Assembly: GCA_019509985.1 (NCBI GenBank)
Contig: JAEKLF010000033.1
Span: 62,001 to 126,000 of the forward strand
Direction: 5' to 3'
DNA from: Burkholderiales bacterium
Lineage (GTDB): Bacteria; Pseudomonadota; Gammaproteobacteria; Burkholderiales; Burkholderiaceae_C
Length of the DNA stretch: 64,000 nucleotides
Position numbers and translations under genes: made by a program. Every line of letters begins with the position of its first letter. Within the stretch, counting starts at the first letter, position 1. Below the pieces are notes generated by a model that searched no databases, was not told where the DNA came from, and saw nothing but the letters and a program-made list of their open reading frames with translations. Positions 42,160-53,756 of the stretch are shown here, one piece after another.

Positions 42160-45100
42160 TCAAGCCGCCCACTTCTTGCCTCTGATGGCGTACTCCACCG
42201 CCAGGTCGTAGACGTTGTCGCACTTCTGCTTGAAGGTCGTGCGGTCGTAGCTGTCCGGCAGGTCTTCATTCAGGACGCGTTCGATCTCGGCCCTGACCTG
42301 CTTCTGCGTCTGCCCGCTCTGGTGCCAGTTCTGGATCAGCACCTTGGGCTGCTCCTCCACCAAGCGCTTCAGCAAATGCTTGGCCGCCAGCTTGACCCGC
42401 TGCGTCTCGTCCTGCGTGAGTGGGTCTTTCTTCAGCAAGTCGAAGAGCTCCAGCTCGTCATCACTCAGCCCTTCGCGGATGTGGCGCTCGGCCTCGTCCT
42501 TCAGATCCTGGGCGAAGGCCGTCAGCTCGTCGTAGTAGTTCTCGGTCGAGGTGGCGCCCGAGTTGTAGGCGTCAATCACCTGCTGCAGCCGCTGCAGGAA
42601 GTCCACCCGCGTGCTGTTCTGCGCCAGCATCTCGGCCAGCTTGCGCTGCAGGAATGCCTGCAGGTCGGCGATTTGGATGTTCTTGAACGGCGCCTGCTTG
42701 AACTCCTCGCGCAGCTTCTCGACGTTGACCTTGCTCAAGTCCCAGGACTTGCCGCGCTGCACGATCTTGTACTGCGCCTCGAACTCCTTGGCCGAGAACG
42801 CCTCGGCGTTGTCCACCACCACACTGGCATCCAGCAGCGCCTCGATGCGCTGCACCGCGCTGTCGATGTCGGCCTGTTCGACGATGCTGTCCATCACCCC
42901 GCGCAGGTACTGGAAGGCCGACACCACGCGGCCCTTCTTCTGGCCCAGCACCTCTGGCTTGCAGGCCTCGTACAGCGACGAGATCGTGTTCTCGTAGACG
43001 TTGAAGGACTTGCGCTGCTCGTCGCTGGCCAGCAGCGTGTCGGCAAAGCCGTTGAACTGGCCCAGCTTGGCGAAGACGTCGCCCCGGTCCAGCGCCTCGT
43101 GCAGCCCCACGCCCTGACTCTGGCAGAACGCCAGGCCCTGCTCGATGGCTTCGTCCAGCAACGCGAACAGCTGGCTCTTGTCCTGCACCGGCAGCTCTTC
43201 GTCCTCCAGGCCGGCGGCATAGTCGCGCAGCGCCTTCTTCATGCGGCGGAAGACGTTGTAGTAGTCCACGATCTCGCCATGGCGCTTGGACACGCCCAGG
43301 ATCTCGTACCCGCTGACCCGGTTAGCCCGCGCGATGGTCTGCATCAGGGTGTGGCCCTGCATGGGCTTGTCCAGGTACAGCGTGCTCACCGTCGGCGCAT
43401 CAAAGCCCGTCAACCACATCGCGCAGACGAAAACCAGCTGCAGCGGGTGTTCCGGGTCCTTGAAGTTGAACTCGATGTCGTGGCCGTGCTCGTCCAGCGC
43501 GTTCATGCGCTGGCGGTGCGGCTTGATGTCGAGGTTTTTCTTGGTGAACTTCTCGTTCTCGCCCGCTTCCTCGCTGACGATCACCGCCATCTGCACGGCG
43601 CCCATCCAGGCCTTGATCTGCTTCAGGCGCCGGCGCTCCACGTCGTTCGTCGTGGCGCTGATGCGCCCGTTCAGCGCCTTGATCTCCGCCTTCCACAGCG
43701 CCTGCACCTTGTCGAACATGGTCACAGCGGTGAACTTGTCTACCGAGATGACCAGCCCCTTCCCAAGGTAGCCGCGGCGGGGGAAGTGATAGACGATGTC
43801 GCGCGCAATCGTGTCCAGCCGGTCCTCGCGCTTGACGACTTCCATCTCCTGCGCAAAGCGCTTTTCCAGCTTCTCCTGCGCCTGCTCGTCGAGGTTCTCG
43901 TCCTCCAGGATCTCGGCGAACTCCTCGGTCAGGTCGTCGTTTTGGATCAGCACCTCCGGCACGCGCTTCTCGTAGAACAGCGGCACCGTGGCGCCGTCTT
44001 CCACGCTCTGCTGGAAGTTGTACTCGGACACGTAGCCGCCAAACCAGGCGTTGGTCTTGCGCTCCGTACCCAGCAGCGGCGTGCCGGTGAAGGCCAGGAA
44101 GTTCGCATGCGGCAGGCCGGCGCGCATGTTCTCGGCCAGGCCGGCGTACTGCGTGCGGTGGGCCTCATCCACGATGACGACGATGTCGTCGCGGTCGGAC
44201 AGCAGCGGGTAGTCCCGCCCCTTGTCGTAGCGGAACTTCTGGATCAGTGTGAACACCACGCGCTTGTTGGTGCCCAGCATCTCACGCAGCTGTGCGCTGT
44301 CACGTGGGCGCACCGAGTCGTTCGGGCCAACGGTGCCGGTGTGCAGGAAGTTGCGGTAGATCTGCCCGTCCAGGTCGTCCCGATCCGTCACCACCACAAA
44401 GGTGAAGTTGCCGGTGAGCCTGCGGAAGATCTTGCGCGTGTAGAACACCATCGAAAAGCTCTTGCCCGAGCCCTGGGTGTGCCAGAACACGCCCAGCTTG
44501 CCGCCCAGCTCGCGGCGGCGGGTGAACTGCTCGAAGGCGTTGTTCACGCCGATGAACTGGTGGTTCTGCGCGATGACCTTCTGCGTCTCCCGGTAGAACA
44601 CACAGAAGTTCTCCACATAGTCCAGTAGCCGCGCCGGTGCCAGCAAGCCCAGCACCGCCCGCTCCACGCTCAGGCCTTCAGCCGCAATGGCTTCGCGGTC
44701 CAGCGCCTCCTTCTCGTCATCCACCCGCAGCCAGGTGAAGAAGTGCTCCCACTGCGCCGTCAGGCTGCCGAGCCGGGTCTCGATGCCATTGCTCAGCAGG
44801 CACAGCGCATTGGCGGTGAAAAGCTGCGGGATCTCGGCCTTGTAGGTGGTCAGGTTGTCGTAGAACGCGGCGCGCAGCTTGACGTTGCTGTTCTTCAGCT
44901 CGATGAACACCAGCGGCAGGCCGTTCACGTAGAGCAGCACATCGGGACGGCGGTAGCCATGCTCGCCACGAACCCACAACTGGCTCACGGCCAGGTAGTG
45001 GTTGCGGCCGTCACGCGGGTCAGACTGGTCGAAGTCGATCACGCGCAAACGCTCGGTCACCATCTGGCCGGCCTGGGGCCCCGCCTCGGGCTTGTAGGTG

Positions 45101-45420
45101 ACGGGCACGCCGTCGCGGATCAGCCCGTCCATCTCGCGGTTGGCCGCCACCAGGCTCATCGCCGTGCGCGGACGCAACAGCTCGGCCAGGGCCTGGTCCA
45201 CCGCCTGTGCCGGAGCCTGGGGGTTCAGCCGCTCCAGCGCCGCGCGCACGCGGTCGGCCAGGATCACCTCGCGCTTGTCGACACGGCCAGAGCCGTCGTT
45301 CAGGTCGTCGGGCTGGGCCGTGAAGCAGTTCAGCGAATCGAAGCCGCACAGGTGCTGCAGCCGCTGCAGCAGGGCCTGCTCGATGTCGTCCTCGCTGATG
45401 AAATTCTTCGCGGCGGCCAC
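42160..45420 (-). CDS. hsdR: Type I restriction endonuclease subunit R (HsdR)
   Basis: Product of 1086 aa. The nuclease PD-(D/E)xK site is Asp160...Glu174-x-Lys176 in RRPDVLLYVNGLPLVFIELKN. The translocase has Walker A GSGKS (317-321) and DEAH (418-421); later helicase motifs include FTGTPLLG and QTIARANR. A helical C-terminal domain (about 790-1086) binds the methylase core. GTG start with a strong GGGAGGT upstream. Last gene of hsdM-hsdS-hsdR, all intact. Confidence 0.96.
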   Translation of the reverse strand: MAAAKNFISEDDIEQALLQRLQHLCGFDSLNCFTAQPDDLNDGSGRVDKREVILADRVRAALERLNPQAPAQAVDQALAELLRPRTAMSLVAANREMDGLIRDGVPVTYKPEAGPQAGQMVTERLRVIDFDQSDPRDGRNHYLAVSQLWVRGEHGYRRPDVLLYVNGLPLVFIELKNSNVKLRAAFYDNLTTYKAEIPQLFTANALCLLSNGIETRLGSLTAQWEHFFTWLRVDDEKEALDREAIAAEGLSVERAVLGLLAPARLLDYVENFCVFYRETQKVIAQNHQFIGVNNAFEQFTRRRELGGKLGVFWHTQGSGKSFSMVFYTRKIFRRLTGNFTFVVVTDRDDLDGQIYRNFLHTGTVGPNDSVRPRDSAQLREMLGTNKRVVFTLIQKFRYDKGRDYPLLSDRDDIVVIVDEAHRTQYAGLAENMRAGLPHANFLAFTGTPLLGTERKTNAWFGGYVSEYNFQQSVEDGATVPLFYEKRVPEVLIQNDDLTEEFAEILEDENLDEQAQEKLEKRFAQEMEVVKREDRLDTIARDIVYHFPRRGYLGKGLVISVDKFTAVTMFDKVQALWKAEIKALNGRISATTNDVERRRLKQIKAWMGAVQMAVIVSEEAGENEKFTKKNLDIKPHRQRMNALDEHGHDIEFNFKDPEHPLQLVFVCAMWLTGFDAPTVSTLYLDKPMQGHTLMQTIARANRVSGYEILGVSKRHGEIVDYYNVFRRMKKALRDYAAGLEDEELPVQDKSQLFALLDEAIEQGLAFCQSQGVGLHEALDRGDVFAKLGQFNGFADTLLASDEQRKSFNVYENTISSLYEACKPEVLGQKKGRVVSAFQYLRGVMDSIVEQADIDSAVQRIEALLDASVVVDNAEAFSAKEFEAQYKIVQRGKSWDLSKVNVEKLREEFKQAPFKNIQIADLQAFLQRKLAEMLAQNSTRVDFLQRLQQVIDAYNSGATSTENYYDELTAFAQDLKDEAERHIREGLSDDELELFDLLKKDPLTQDETQRVKLAAKHLLKRLVEEQPKVLIQNWHQSGQTQKQVRAEIERVLNEDLPDSYDRTTFKQKCDNVYDLAVEYAIRGKKWAA

Positions 45421-45461
45421 GGCACCTCCCTGATGTTGCCGATCTTGGAGAAGAAGGTCTG

Positions 45462-46745
45462 CTAGCTAGCTATCGCCTCACGCTGCGCGGCCTCTGCGGG
45501 CGGCTGCTGCATGCTGGGCGGGAACTGGATGTCTAACGCCTCGACGCGGAGTTTGCCGGAGATCAGGCGGGGGAGCAGGGCGTCGCGGGTGACGCGGAGG
45601 TGGGCGTTGGACCGGCGCAGCATGAGTGACTGCTCATAAATGGGGCCAGCTACTTCGTTGTAGCGGTCACGAAGGGCGTCGCCGGGGTTGATCAGCGGAA
45701 TGATCTTGAAGGTGTCCATGACCACGTTATCGAAGACGCCAGAGTTAGAGACCCCTTTGATCACATTGACTGCGCACCTCAGTCCGGCAAACACGAAGTA
45801 CGGCTTCTTGTCGATCTTGGGGACCAGCGCGTAGCAGGACTGGTTCATGGCCATCGGCTCACCTGCCAACACTAGGTTGCCGACCGTGCCGCGTGCGGTG
45901 ATGAAGATCGTGTCCTTGGGGAAGAGCCTCGAAGCGCAGTTCTCCAAACCCAGTTCGGTGATGCTCTGCTCGGTCTGCAAGCAGTACGCACCGTCATGCG
46001 AGTCCTTCGGAGAGAAGAAGGGGATCTCACCACCCCAGTACTGGCTGACCTCAGTGCTCGGCGTGCCCCCACCTTGAACCTGGACCATCGCGGCGGCCGT
46101 TGATGCCTGCCAGCCCAAAGGCATCCCTCGCTCGTGTGCAGCCGTTGCATAGCCAGGAAACCGCATCCGCACAAACCACTCTCGGTAGATTTCTTCTGCC
46201 GTGGACTCCAGCAAGGCGATGCGGCGCTGGTTGTTGGCGATCAGGTCATTCAGTCCAACGAGCACAGCGGCGATCTTGTCTTGCTCCACCCGGGGCGGCA
46301 GTCGCAGCTTCAACTCCTTCGCGACCGTCACGTTGAAATGCTGCTGCGCAGCACCGACCAGATTGCCGCCTACCAAGCTCTGACCAAAAGAGGAATTGAA
46401 GATGGCGGCGATGTAGTGCGGATTCAGCTCTGGGCCGGGGCGCAGGATGACCAGGTCACTACAGTTGGCATCTGGCAGGTCCGCCGGAATCACGCAGGCT
46501 GTGCCGGGGTACCCCGTGCGAACGATAGCCACATCGCCAGGGCGCAACTTCGACTTCTTGATGGCATCGTGAAACGACTCGGGAATGTATTTCAAGTCGC
46601 TGTAGTTGAGCCTGAACGGCTGGATGTTCAGTGACCGTAAGAACGGCACGCCCGCTTCGACGTATTGATCGGCCATGGAGCCAACGAAGCCGACGGTCAC
46701 GTACTCGCTCACCTCTTTGATCTTGATGTCGCGCCACCCGTTCAT
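45462..46745 (-). CDS. hsdS: Type I restriction specificity subunit S (HsdS)
   Basis: Product of 427 aa with two target-recognition domains (about 1-165 and 205-370), each ending in a helical spacer (KIAAVLVGLNDLIANNQRRIALLESTAEEIYREWFVRMRF; a similar stretch near 390 with LRVTRDALLPRLISGKLRVE). It sets the DNA sequence read by the system; that sequence cannot be predicted here. Its ATG directly abuts the hsdM TGA. Base composition is slightly less GC-rich than its neighbours, as usual for exchangeable hsdS genes. Confidence 0.94.
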   Translation of the reverse strand: MNGWRDIKIKEVSEYVTVGFVGSMADQYVEAGVPFLRSLNIQPFRLNYSDLKYIPESFHDAIKKSKLRPGDVAIVRTGYPGTACVIPADLPDANCSDLVILRPGPELNPHYIAAIFNSSFGQSLVGGNLVGAAQQHFNVTVAKELKLRLPPRVEQDKIAAVLVGLNDLIANNQRRIALLESTAEEIYREWFVRMRFPGYATAAHERGMPLGWQASTAAAMVQVQGGGTPSTEVSQYWGGEIPFFSPKDSHDGAYCLQTEQSITELGLENCASRLFPKDTIFITARGTVGNLVLAGEPMAMNQSCYALVPKIDKKPYFVFAGLRCAVNVIKGVSNSGVFDNVVMDTFKIIPLINPGDALRDRYNEVAGPIYEQSLMLRRSNAHLRVTRDALLPRLISGKLRVEALDIQFPPSMQQPPAEAAQREAIAS

Positions 46746-48863
46746 TCAGCCGGCCTCGCAGATCTTCTTCAGGTTGGAATCAATGACCGCTTTCAAGCGG
46801 AGCGCTGTGCCATCAAGCTCCTCCAACTCATCCAAGGATGACTGAAGGTCAGCGAGAAATTCCTCCTCCGTCTTCCCATCCTCCTCGATCACCACCCCCA
46901 CATACCGCCCCGGATTCAGCGACCAATCCTGCTCGGCAATCTCCTCGCGGCTAGCCAGCTTGCAAAGGCCGGTGACGTCTTCGTAGGCGGCCTTGGGGAA
47001 GCGCTCCTGCAGCCAGCTCACATGCTGGTAGTACAGCTCGGCGGCCTTCAGCTCGTCATGCAGGGCTTGCACCGCCGCCTTCACGCCCTTGGTCTGGCGG
47101 TTGGCGGTGGCGCGCTTGCCTTCCAGCTTCACCGCCTCGGCCTTGCGCTTGTCCATCTCGCGAATGGCCTTGTCCAGCGCCTTCACCGCCGCGTGCAGGC
47201 CGCTGAAGAAGGGCGTGAACTGCGCGCGAAACAGGTTCTGGGCGCTGTTGCGGCCCTCGACGCTGTGCTTCTGCCCTCGGGCGCGCTCGTGATCCGCGTG
47301 GGCCTGCTTCAACCCGGCGAGCTGGCCCCATTGGGCCTGCAGCGCGGCAATGGCGTCACGGGCGGCCTGGCTGGTCACGGCGTCGGCCTCTTCCTCGGCC
47401 AGCACGGCGAGCAGGCGCTGACTCAAGCCCGGCAAGTGCTCGGCAGCCTCGTGCAGTTGGGCCATGCCGCGGTGCAGGTAGCGGTCCACCAGGTCCACGA
47501 ATTCCTGGCGGCGGCCCTTGTGCAGGCGCGGGATAAGGGCGATGTTCTGGATCTGCTCGTCGCTCAGCTCGCGGTGGGCGCGGTCCACCTGCGTGAAGAT
47601 ATTGCGGGCGTCGATGAACAGCACCTTGTCATCCGTCTTGCCCTTGTCGAAGAACCACAGCGTGGCCGGAAGCGTGACGGTGTAGAACAGGTTGGACGGC
47701 AGCGTGAGCATGCCGTAGATGAGGTTCTGCTCGATCAGCGTGCGCCGGATGTCGGCTTCGGAGTGGCGGGCATCACTGGCCGAGTTGGCCATCACCAGCG
47801 CAGCGCGACCGCCGGGCTTGAGCGAGGTGGCGAACAGGTTGATCCAGAGATAGTTGCCGTTAGGCACGGTCTCGACGGCTTTCTCCTTGCCGTCCTTGCC
47901 ACCACCTGCAGCCTTGGCCTTGGTCTTGTTGCGCGGTACGCCGTAGGTGTTGAAGCGGCGGTCCTTCTCCACGGCGTCCAGCGTCACGTCGTCCACGTTG
48001 AAGGGCGGGTTGGCCATCACGTAGTCGAAGGCGCCGAAGGCGTTGAAGGGGTCCTCGTAGTAGGTGTTGGCCTGCTTGATCTCGCCACGCAGGTTGTTCA
48101 CGGCCAGGTTCATCTTGGCGAGCTTGACCGTCTCCAGCGTCTTCTCGGTGCCGCAGACGAACACGTCCAAGTCGGCCGCCTTGTCGGTTTGGTGCTTGAG
48201 GATGAAGTCCGCCGACTGCACGAACATGCCGCCGGAGCCGCAGGCGGGGTCGAACACCTTGCCGCCGTGGGGCTCGATGATCTCGGTCATCAGCTTGACG
48301 ACGGAGCGCGGCGTGAAGAACTCGCCGCCGCCCGCGCCCTCGCTGAGCGCAAAGTGGGCCAGGAAGTATTCGTATATCTGGCCGAACACATCACCCGAGG
48401 CGTCCACGGGGATGTCGGAGAACAGCTTCAGCAGGTCCTTGGGAATGTGCTGGTTCTTGGGGCTGCGGGTGAAGCGGTCGTACTCCTCCTGGGGCAGCAC
48501 GCCCAGCAGCTCGGGCTTGGTGTTCTCGATGCTGGCCATCGCCGCGCGGATGGCCTTGGCGATGTTTTCCTTCTCCGGCAGGTTCAGCAGGTAGTCGTAG
48601 CGAGCGTAGGGCTTGAGATAGAAGCCGCACTTTTCGATGGCGATGTCCTGCTCGCTGCGCTCGACACGAGTGCCCTTGAGCTTTTGGTAGGCCTGCTCGA
48701 TGGCCGTCTCGTGCTGGCGGTATTTGTTATCGGCGAACTTCAGGAAGATCAGCCCCAGCACCGGAGTGCTGTACTCGCTGGCCTTGAGGTCGGAGTTGGC
48801 GCGGAGCTTGTCGGCGGCGGCCCAGAGGTCTCGCTCGAGTTTTTTGAGTTGATCGCGGTTCAT
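46746..48863 (-). CDS. hsdM: Type I modification methylase subunit M (HsdM), long form
   Basis: Product of 705 aa. N-terminal HsdM bundle (1-150), SAM site DPACGSGG (205-212) and N6-adenine catalytic NPPF (285-288). Residues about 480-705 form an extra helical, partly coiled-coil region (KAVKALDKAIREMDKRKAEAVKLEGKRATANRQTKG) with LNPGRYVGV near 645; this is longer than classical 500-aa HsdM. It methylates adenine with HsdS and protects DNA from HsdR. Confidence 0.95.
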   Translation of the reverse strand: MNRDQLKKLERDLWAAADKLRANSDLKASEYSTPVLGLIFLKFADNKYRQHETAIEQAYQKLKGTRVERSEQDIAIEKCGFYLKPYARYDYLLNLPEKENIAKAIRAAMASIENTKPELLGVLPQEEYDRFTRSPKNQHIPKDLLKLFSDIPVDASGDVFGQIYEYFLAHFALSEGAGGGEFFTPRSVVKLMTEIIEPHGGKVFDPACGSGGMFVQSADFILKHQTDKAADLDVFVCGTEKTLETVKLAKMNLAVNNLRGEIKQANTYYEDPFNAFGAFDYVMANPPFNVDDVTLDAVEKDRRFNTYGVPRNKTKAKAAGGGKDGKEKAVETVPNGNYLWINLFATSLKPGGRAALVMANSASDARHSEADIRRTLIEQNLIYGMLTLPSNLFYTVTLPATLWFFDKGKTDDKVLFIDARNIFTQVDRAHRELSDEQIQNIALIPRLHKGRRQEFVDLVDRYLHRGMAQLHEAAEHLPGLSQRLLAVLAEEEADAVTSQAARDAIAALQAQWGQLAGLKQAHADHERARGQKHSVEGRNSAQNLFRAQFTPFFSGLHAAVKALDKAIREMDKRKAEAVKLEGKRATANRQTKGVKAAVQALHDELKAAELYYQHVSWLQERFPKAAYEDVTGLCKLASREEIAEQDWSLNPGRYVGVVIEEDGKTEEEFLADLQSSLDELEELDGTALRLKAVIDSNLKKICEAG

Positions 48864-48921
48864 GGGTCAGTCGAAATGACGGCGGCTGGCGCGAACTGCT
48901 GCGCGGTGGATCAGAAACTCC

Positions 48922-48940
48922 AATCCGGATTTACCGGATT
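48922..48940. promoter_or_regulatory. Perfect 7-bp palindrome upstream of hsdM
   Basis: AATCCGG (48922-48928) and CCGGATT (48934-48940) around ATTTA, located 59 bp upstream of the hsdM start and downstream of DUF3800. It could be an operator for the hsd operon or a 3' hairpin of the DUF3800 transcript (no T tract in that direction). Confidence 0.4.
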
Positions 48941-49014
48941 CGGAAAGGCAACGCCTATACTTCGGCCTCAAGTGGACTGGGAGAACCCGGTCGGCGCTAC
49001 AGCCTCGGTGAGCT

Positions 49015-49887
49015 TCATCGGGGCTTTTCGCTTTCTGGGGCCTGCGGAAACACCTTGAGGCCCCAATCTTCGAAGCCGGTGCCCACCTGACTACGCCCGC
49101 CACTGCAATAGAACTTGCGGGTAAGGACATCGAAGGCGCGGTTGGGCTGGTCCGGCCGCAATACATGAAGGCCAATCGGCCGGGCGACGAGGTCGGCGAG
49201 CTGCAGGCCGGGTGAATCCACCTTCTTGTCGGCAAACACGACATCAAAAGGAAGGCGTTCACCCAGGCGGTTGGCGCCGTCACAGATACGGCGGAATTCC
49301 AACTCCAGCTCGTTGTCTTCCTTCTTGCCACGGCACTCGACCACGACGTGGGTCAGGGTGTCATCCTGCTTCTTCTCCTGGAGCAACTCGTAGAGCGTCT
49401 CCAAGCAGAAAGCCAAGGCGAGGTGGTAGGGATTGGGCGGCAGCTCGGGCTGGCGGGCGCGCAGCTTCTCCTTGTCGATGACGCAAGAGATCAAGATGAA
49501 GTTGCTGGCTTCGATCAGCTCGCCAAGTTCACCTTGGAACCGCTCTCGATGCTGGCGGCTCTGAAACTTGAAGGCTCCCTTTTCCTTGCGGATTTCATGC
49601 TCGTGCAGCACCACCAAGTCGTGACCGAAGTGGTTGAACTTGAACTTGTGGAGCGCCGGGACGACCTTCTCGCTGTAGTGCCCCTTGTAGAACACGCAGA
49701 AGGCCAGCACGAAAACCGGGTAGTTCGGATCGAGCGTGGCCATGCCGTGGTCGCCGCTCTCGTCCACATACACAACGAAGTTACTGAACTTCCCAACTGG
49801 CGCCGCAGCGCCGGCGGTCGCTGCGGCTTCGGGTGTCTCCGAATCGAACAGCGAGAACTGCTGCTGAGGGTCGGGCTCAGAGGCCAT
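49015..49887 (-). CDS. DUF3800 domain protein, likely defence-associated
   Basis: Product of 290 aa. DUF3800 hallmark FVVYVDESGDHG (about 38-49) and the C-terminal acidic block DVVFADKKVDSPGLQLADLVARPIG fit a metal-dependent RNase H-like fold. The N-terminal tail (1-33) is Ala-rich and may be flexible. DUF3800 genes are frequent in defence islands, and it sits next to a type I RM system. It begins 14 bp after the gyrB stop on the same strand, with GGAG upstream, so it may be read from the gyrB transcript. Confidence 0.88.
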   Translation of the reverse strand: MASEPDPQQQFSLFDSETPEAAATAGAAAPVGKFSNFVVYVDESGDHGMATLDPNYPVFVLAFCVFYKGHYSEKVVPALHKFKFNHFGHDLVVLHEHEIRKEKGAFKFQSRQHRERFQGELGELIEASNFILISCVIDKEKLRARQPELPPNPYHLALAFCLETLYELLQEKKQDDTLTHVVVECRGKKEDNELELEFRRICDGANRLGERLPFDVVFADKKVDSPGLQLADLVARPIGLHVLRPDQPNRAFDVLTRKFYCSGGRSQVGTGFEDWGLKVFPQAPESEKPR

Positions 49888-49901
49888 GACTCCGGCGTGC
49901 G

Positions 49902-52427
<2,526 letters not shown>

Positions 52428-52440
52428 TTAAAAGCACTGA

Positions 52441-52458
52441 AGCGGGCCGAAGCCCGCT
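52441..52458 (-). terminator. UUCG-loop hairpin between dnaN and gyrB
   Basis: On the transcribed strand AGCGGGC and GCCCGCT pair around TTCG, followed within 12 nt by CTTTTAA. A stable tetraloop hairpin directly after dnaN, a candidate terminator or attenuator that would partly uncouple gyrB from dnaAN. A second small palindrome (AGCCAG/CTGGCT, about 52468-52482) touches the dnaN stop. Confidence 0.55.
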
Positions 52459-52479
52459 GTGTCAAAGCCAGGTCCTGGC

Positions 52480-53601
52480 TCAGATCCGCATCGGCATGAC
52501 CACGTACTTGAAGCCCGTCGTGTCCGGGATGGTCAGCAGCGCACTGCTGGCGCTGTCGTTGAGGTCGATGCAGACCATGTCCTGGCTCATATTGCCCAGG
52601 GCATCCATCAGGTAGGTGACGTTGAAGCCGGTCTCGATCTTGTCGCCGGCGTAGTCGATCTCGATCTCTTCCTTGGCCTCTTCCTGCTCGGCGTTGCTGG
52701 ACGCGATGGACAGCAGGCCGGGCTCGAAGGACAGGCGCACGGCCTTGAACTTCTCGCTGGTCAGGATGGCGGCGCGCTGCAGGCTGCTCAGCAGCGGCGC
52801 GCGACCCAGCGTCAGGCGGAACTTGTGGTTCTTGGGGATGACGCGGTTGTAGTCGGGGAACTTGCCCTCGACGAGCTTGGTGACGAACTCCATGCCGCTG
52901 AACGAGAACTTGGCCTGATTGCCGGCAAAGCGCATCTCGATGGGCGCGTTTTCTTCATCGCCCTTGCCGTCCTTCAACAGGCGCATCAACTCCAGCACCG
53001 TCTTGCGCGGCAGGATGACTTCCTGCTTGGGGATGTCGGTGTCCAGTTCGGCCTGGGCCAGCGCCAGGCGGTGGCCGTCGGTGGCGACCAGCGTCAAGTT
53101 CTTGCCTTCGGCGACGAACAGGATGCCGTTCAGGTAGTAGCGGATGTCATGCACCGCCATCGCGAAGTGGACCTGGTTGATCAGGGCCTTGAGCACCTTC
53201 TGCGGCACGCTGAACACGGGGCCGAAGTCGGCGGCTTCCTGCACCAGCGGGAAGTCGTCGGCCGGCAGCGTCTGCAGCGTGAAGCGGCTCTTGCCGCCCT
53301 GCAGCGTCATCTTGTTGGCGTTGCTCGTCAGGCTGACGGTCTGGTCGCTCGGCATGGAGCGCAGGATGTCGATGAGCTTGCGCGCGCCCACGGTGGTGGA
53401 CAGGTTGCCGGCGTCGCCGTCGAACTGCACCGTCGTGCGCACCTGGATCTCGAGGTCGCTGGTCGTGAGCTCCACCTGGTTGCCGGTCTTGCGGATCAAC
53501 ACATTGGCCAGGATCGGCAGCGTGTGGCGCCGCTCGACGATGCCCGACACCGCCTGCAGCGCGGTGAGCACCTGATCCTGGGGAGCTTTCAAAACGATCA
53601 T
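52480..53601 (-). CDS. dnaN: DNA polymerase III beta clamp
   Basis: Product of 373 aa. MIVLKAPQDQVLTALQAVSGIVERRHTLPILANVLI at the start, LVATDGHRLALAQ in the middle and the C-terminal YVVMPMRI are diagnostic. Three clamp domains of normal length. The sliding clamp tethers Pol III and serves DnaA inactivation. Second gene after dnaA, from which it is separated by a repeat-bearing 361-bp gap. Confidence 0.98.
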   Translation of the reverse strand: MIVLKAPQDQVLTALQAVSGIVERRHTLPILANVLIRKTGNQVELTTSDLEIQVRTTVQFDGDAGNLSTTVGARKLIDILRSMPSDQTVSLTSNANKMTLQGGKSRFTLQTLPADDFPLVQEAADFGPVFSVPQKVLKALINQVHFAMAVHDIRYYLNGILFVAEGKNLTLVATDGHRLALAQAELDTDIPKQEVILPRKTVLELMRLLKDGKGDEENAPIEMRFAGNQAKFSFSGMEFVTKLVEGKFPDYNRVIPKNHKFRLTLGRAPLLSSLQRAAILTSEKFKAVRLSFEPGLLSIASSNAEQEEAKEEIEIDYAGDKIETGFNVTYLMDALGNMSQDMVCIDLNDSASSALLTIPDTTGFKYVVMPMRI

Positions 53602-53756
53602 GGAGGCCTCTTTGGAGGGATCTGGGGAGAGTTTTTTCGACTGGGCACGAGGGGACGCATACCCAGAAAACGCGCGCGCGCGTGAAGCTGCGATTGTCGC
53701 CCGGAAAGGGTGCGCCGCCAGGCTGCAGGGGCTTGGTTGGAGCTACGGGACAACCC
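53602..53756. other. Gap next to dnaN, 155 bp
   Basis: dnaN leader side of the dnaA-dnaN gap. It holds the dnaN ribosome-site region (AGGCCTC before the ATG) and GCGCGCGCG at about 53671-53680. No promoter consensus was convincing. Confidence 0.4.

Noticed and set aside
41980..44628. Plus-strand open frame of about 882 codons opposite hsdR
   Set aside because: It is antisense to an HsdR with intact motifs, begins inside the esterase gene, and shows only Leu/His/Val-rich shadow composition.
45462..45475. GCTAGCTAGCTA run at the hsdS stop as a recombination site
   Set aside because: Simple short repeat at a gene end; no flanking duplications or invertase gene nearby.
47022..49058. Plus-strand open frame of about 678 codons opposite hsdM
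   Set aside because: Antisense shadow of hsdM; no ribosome site and no recognisable domain.
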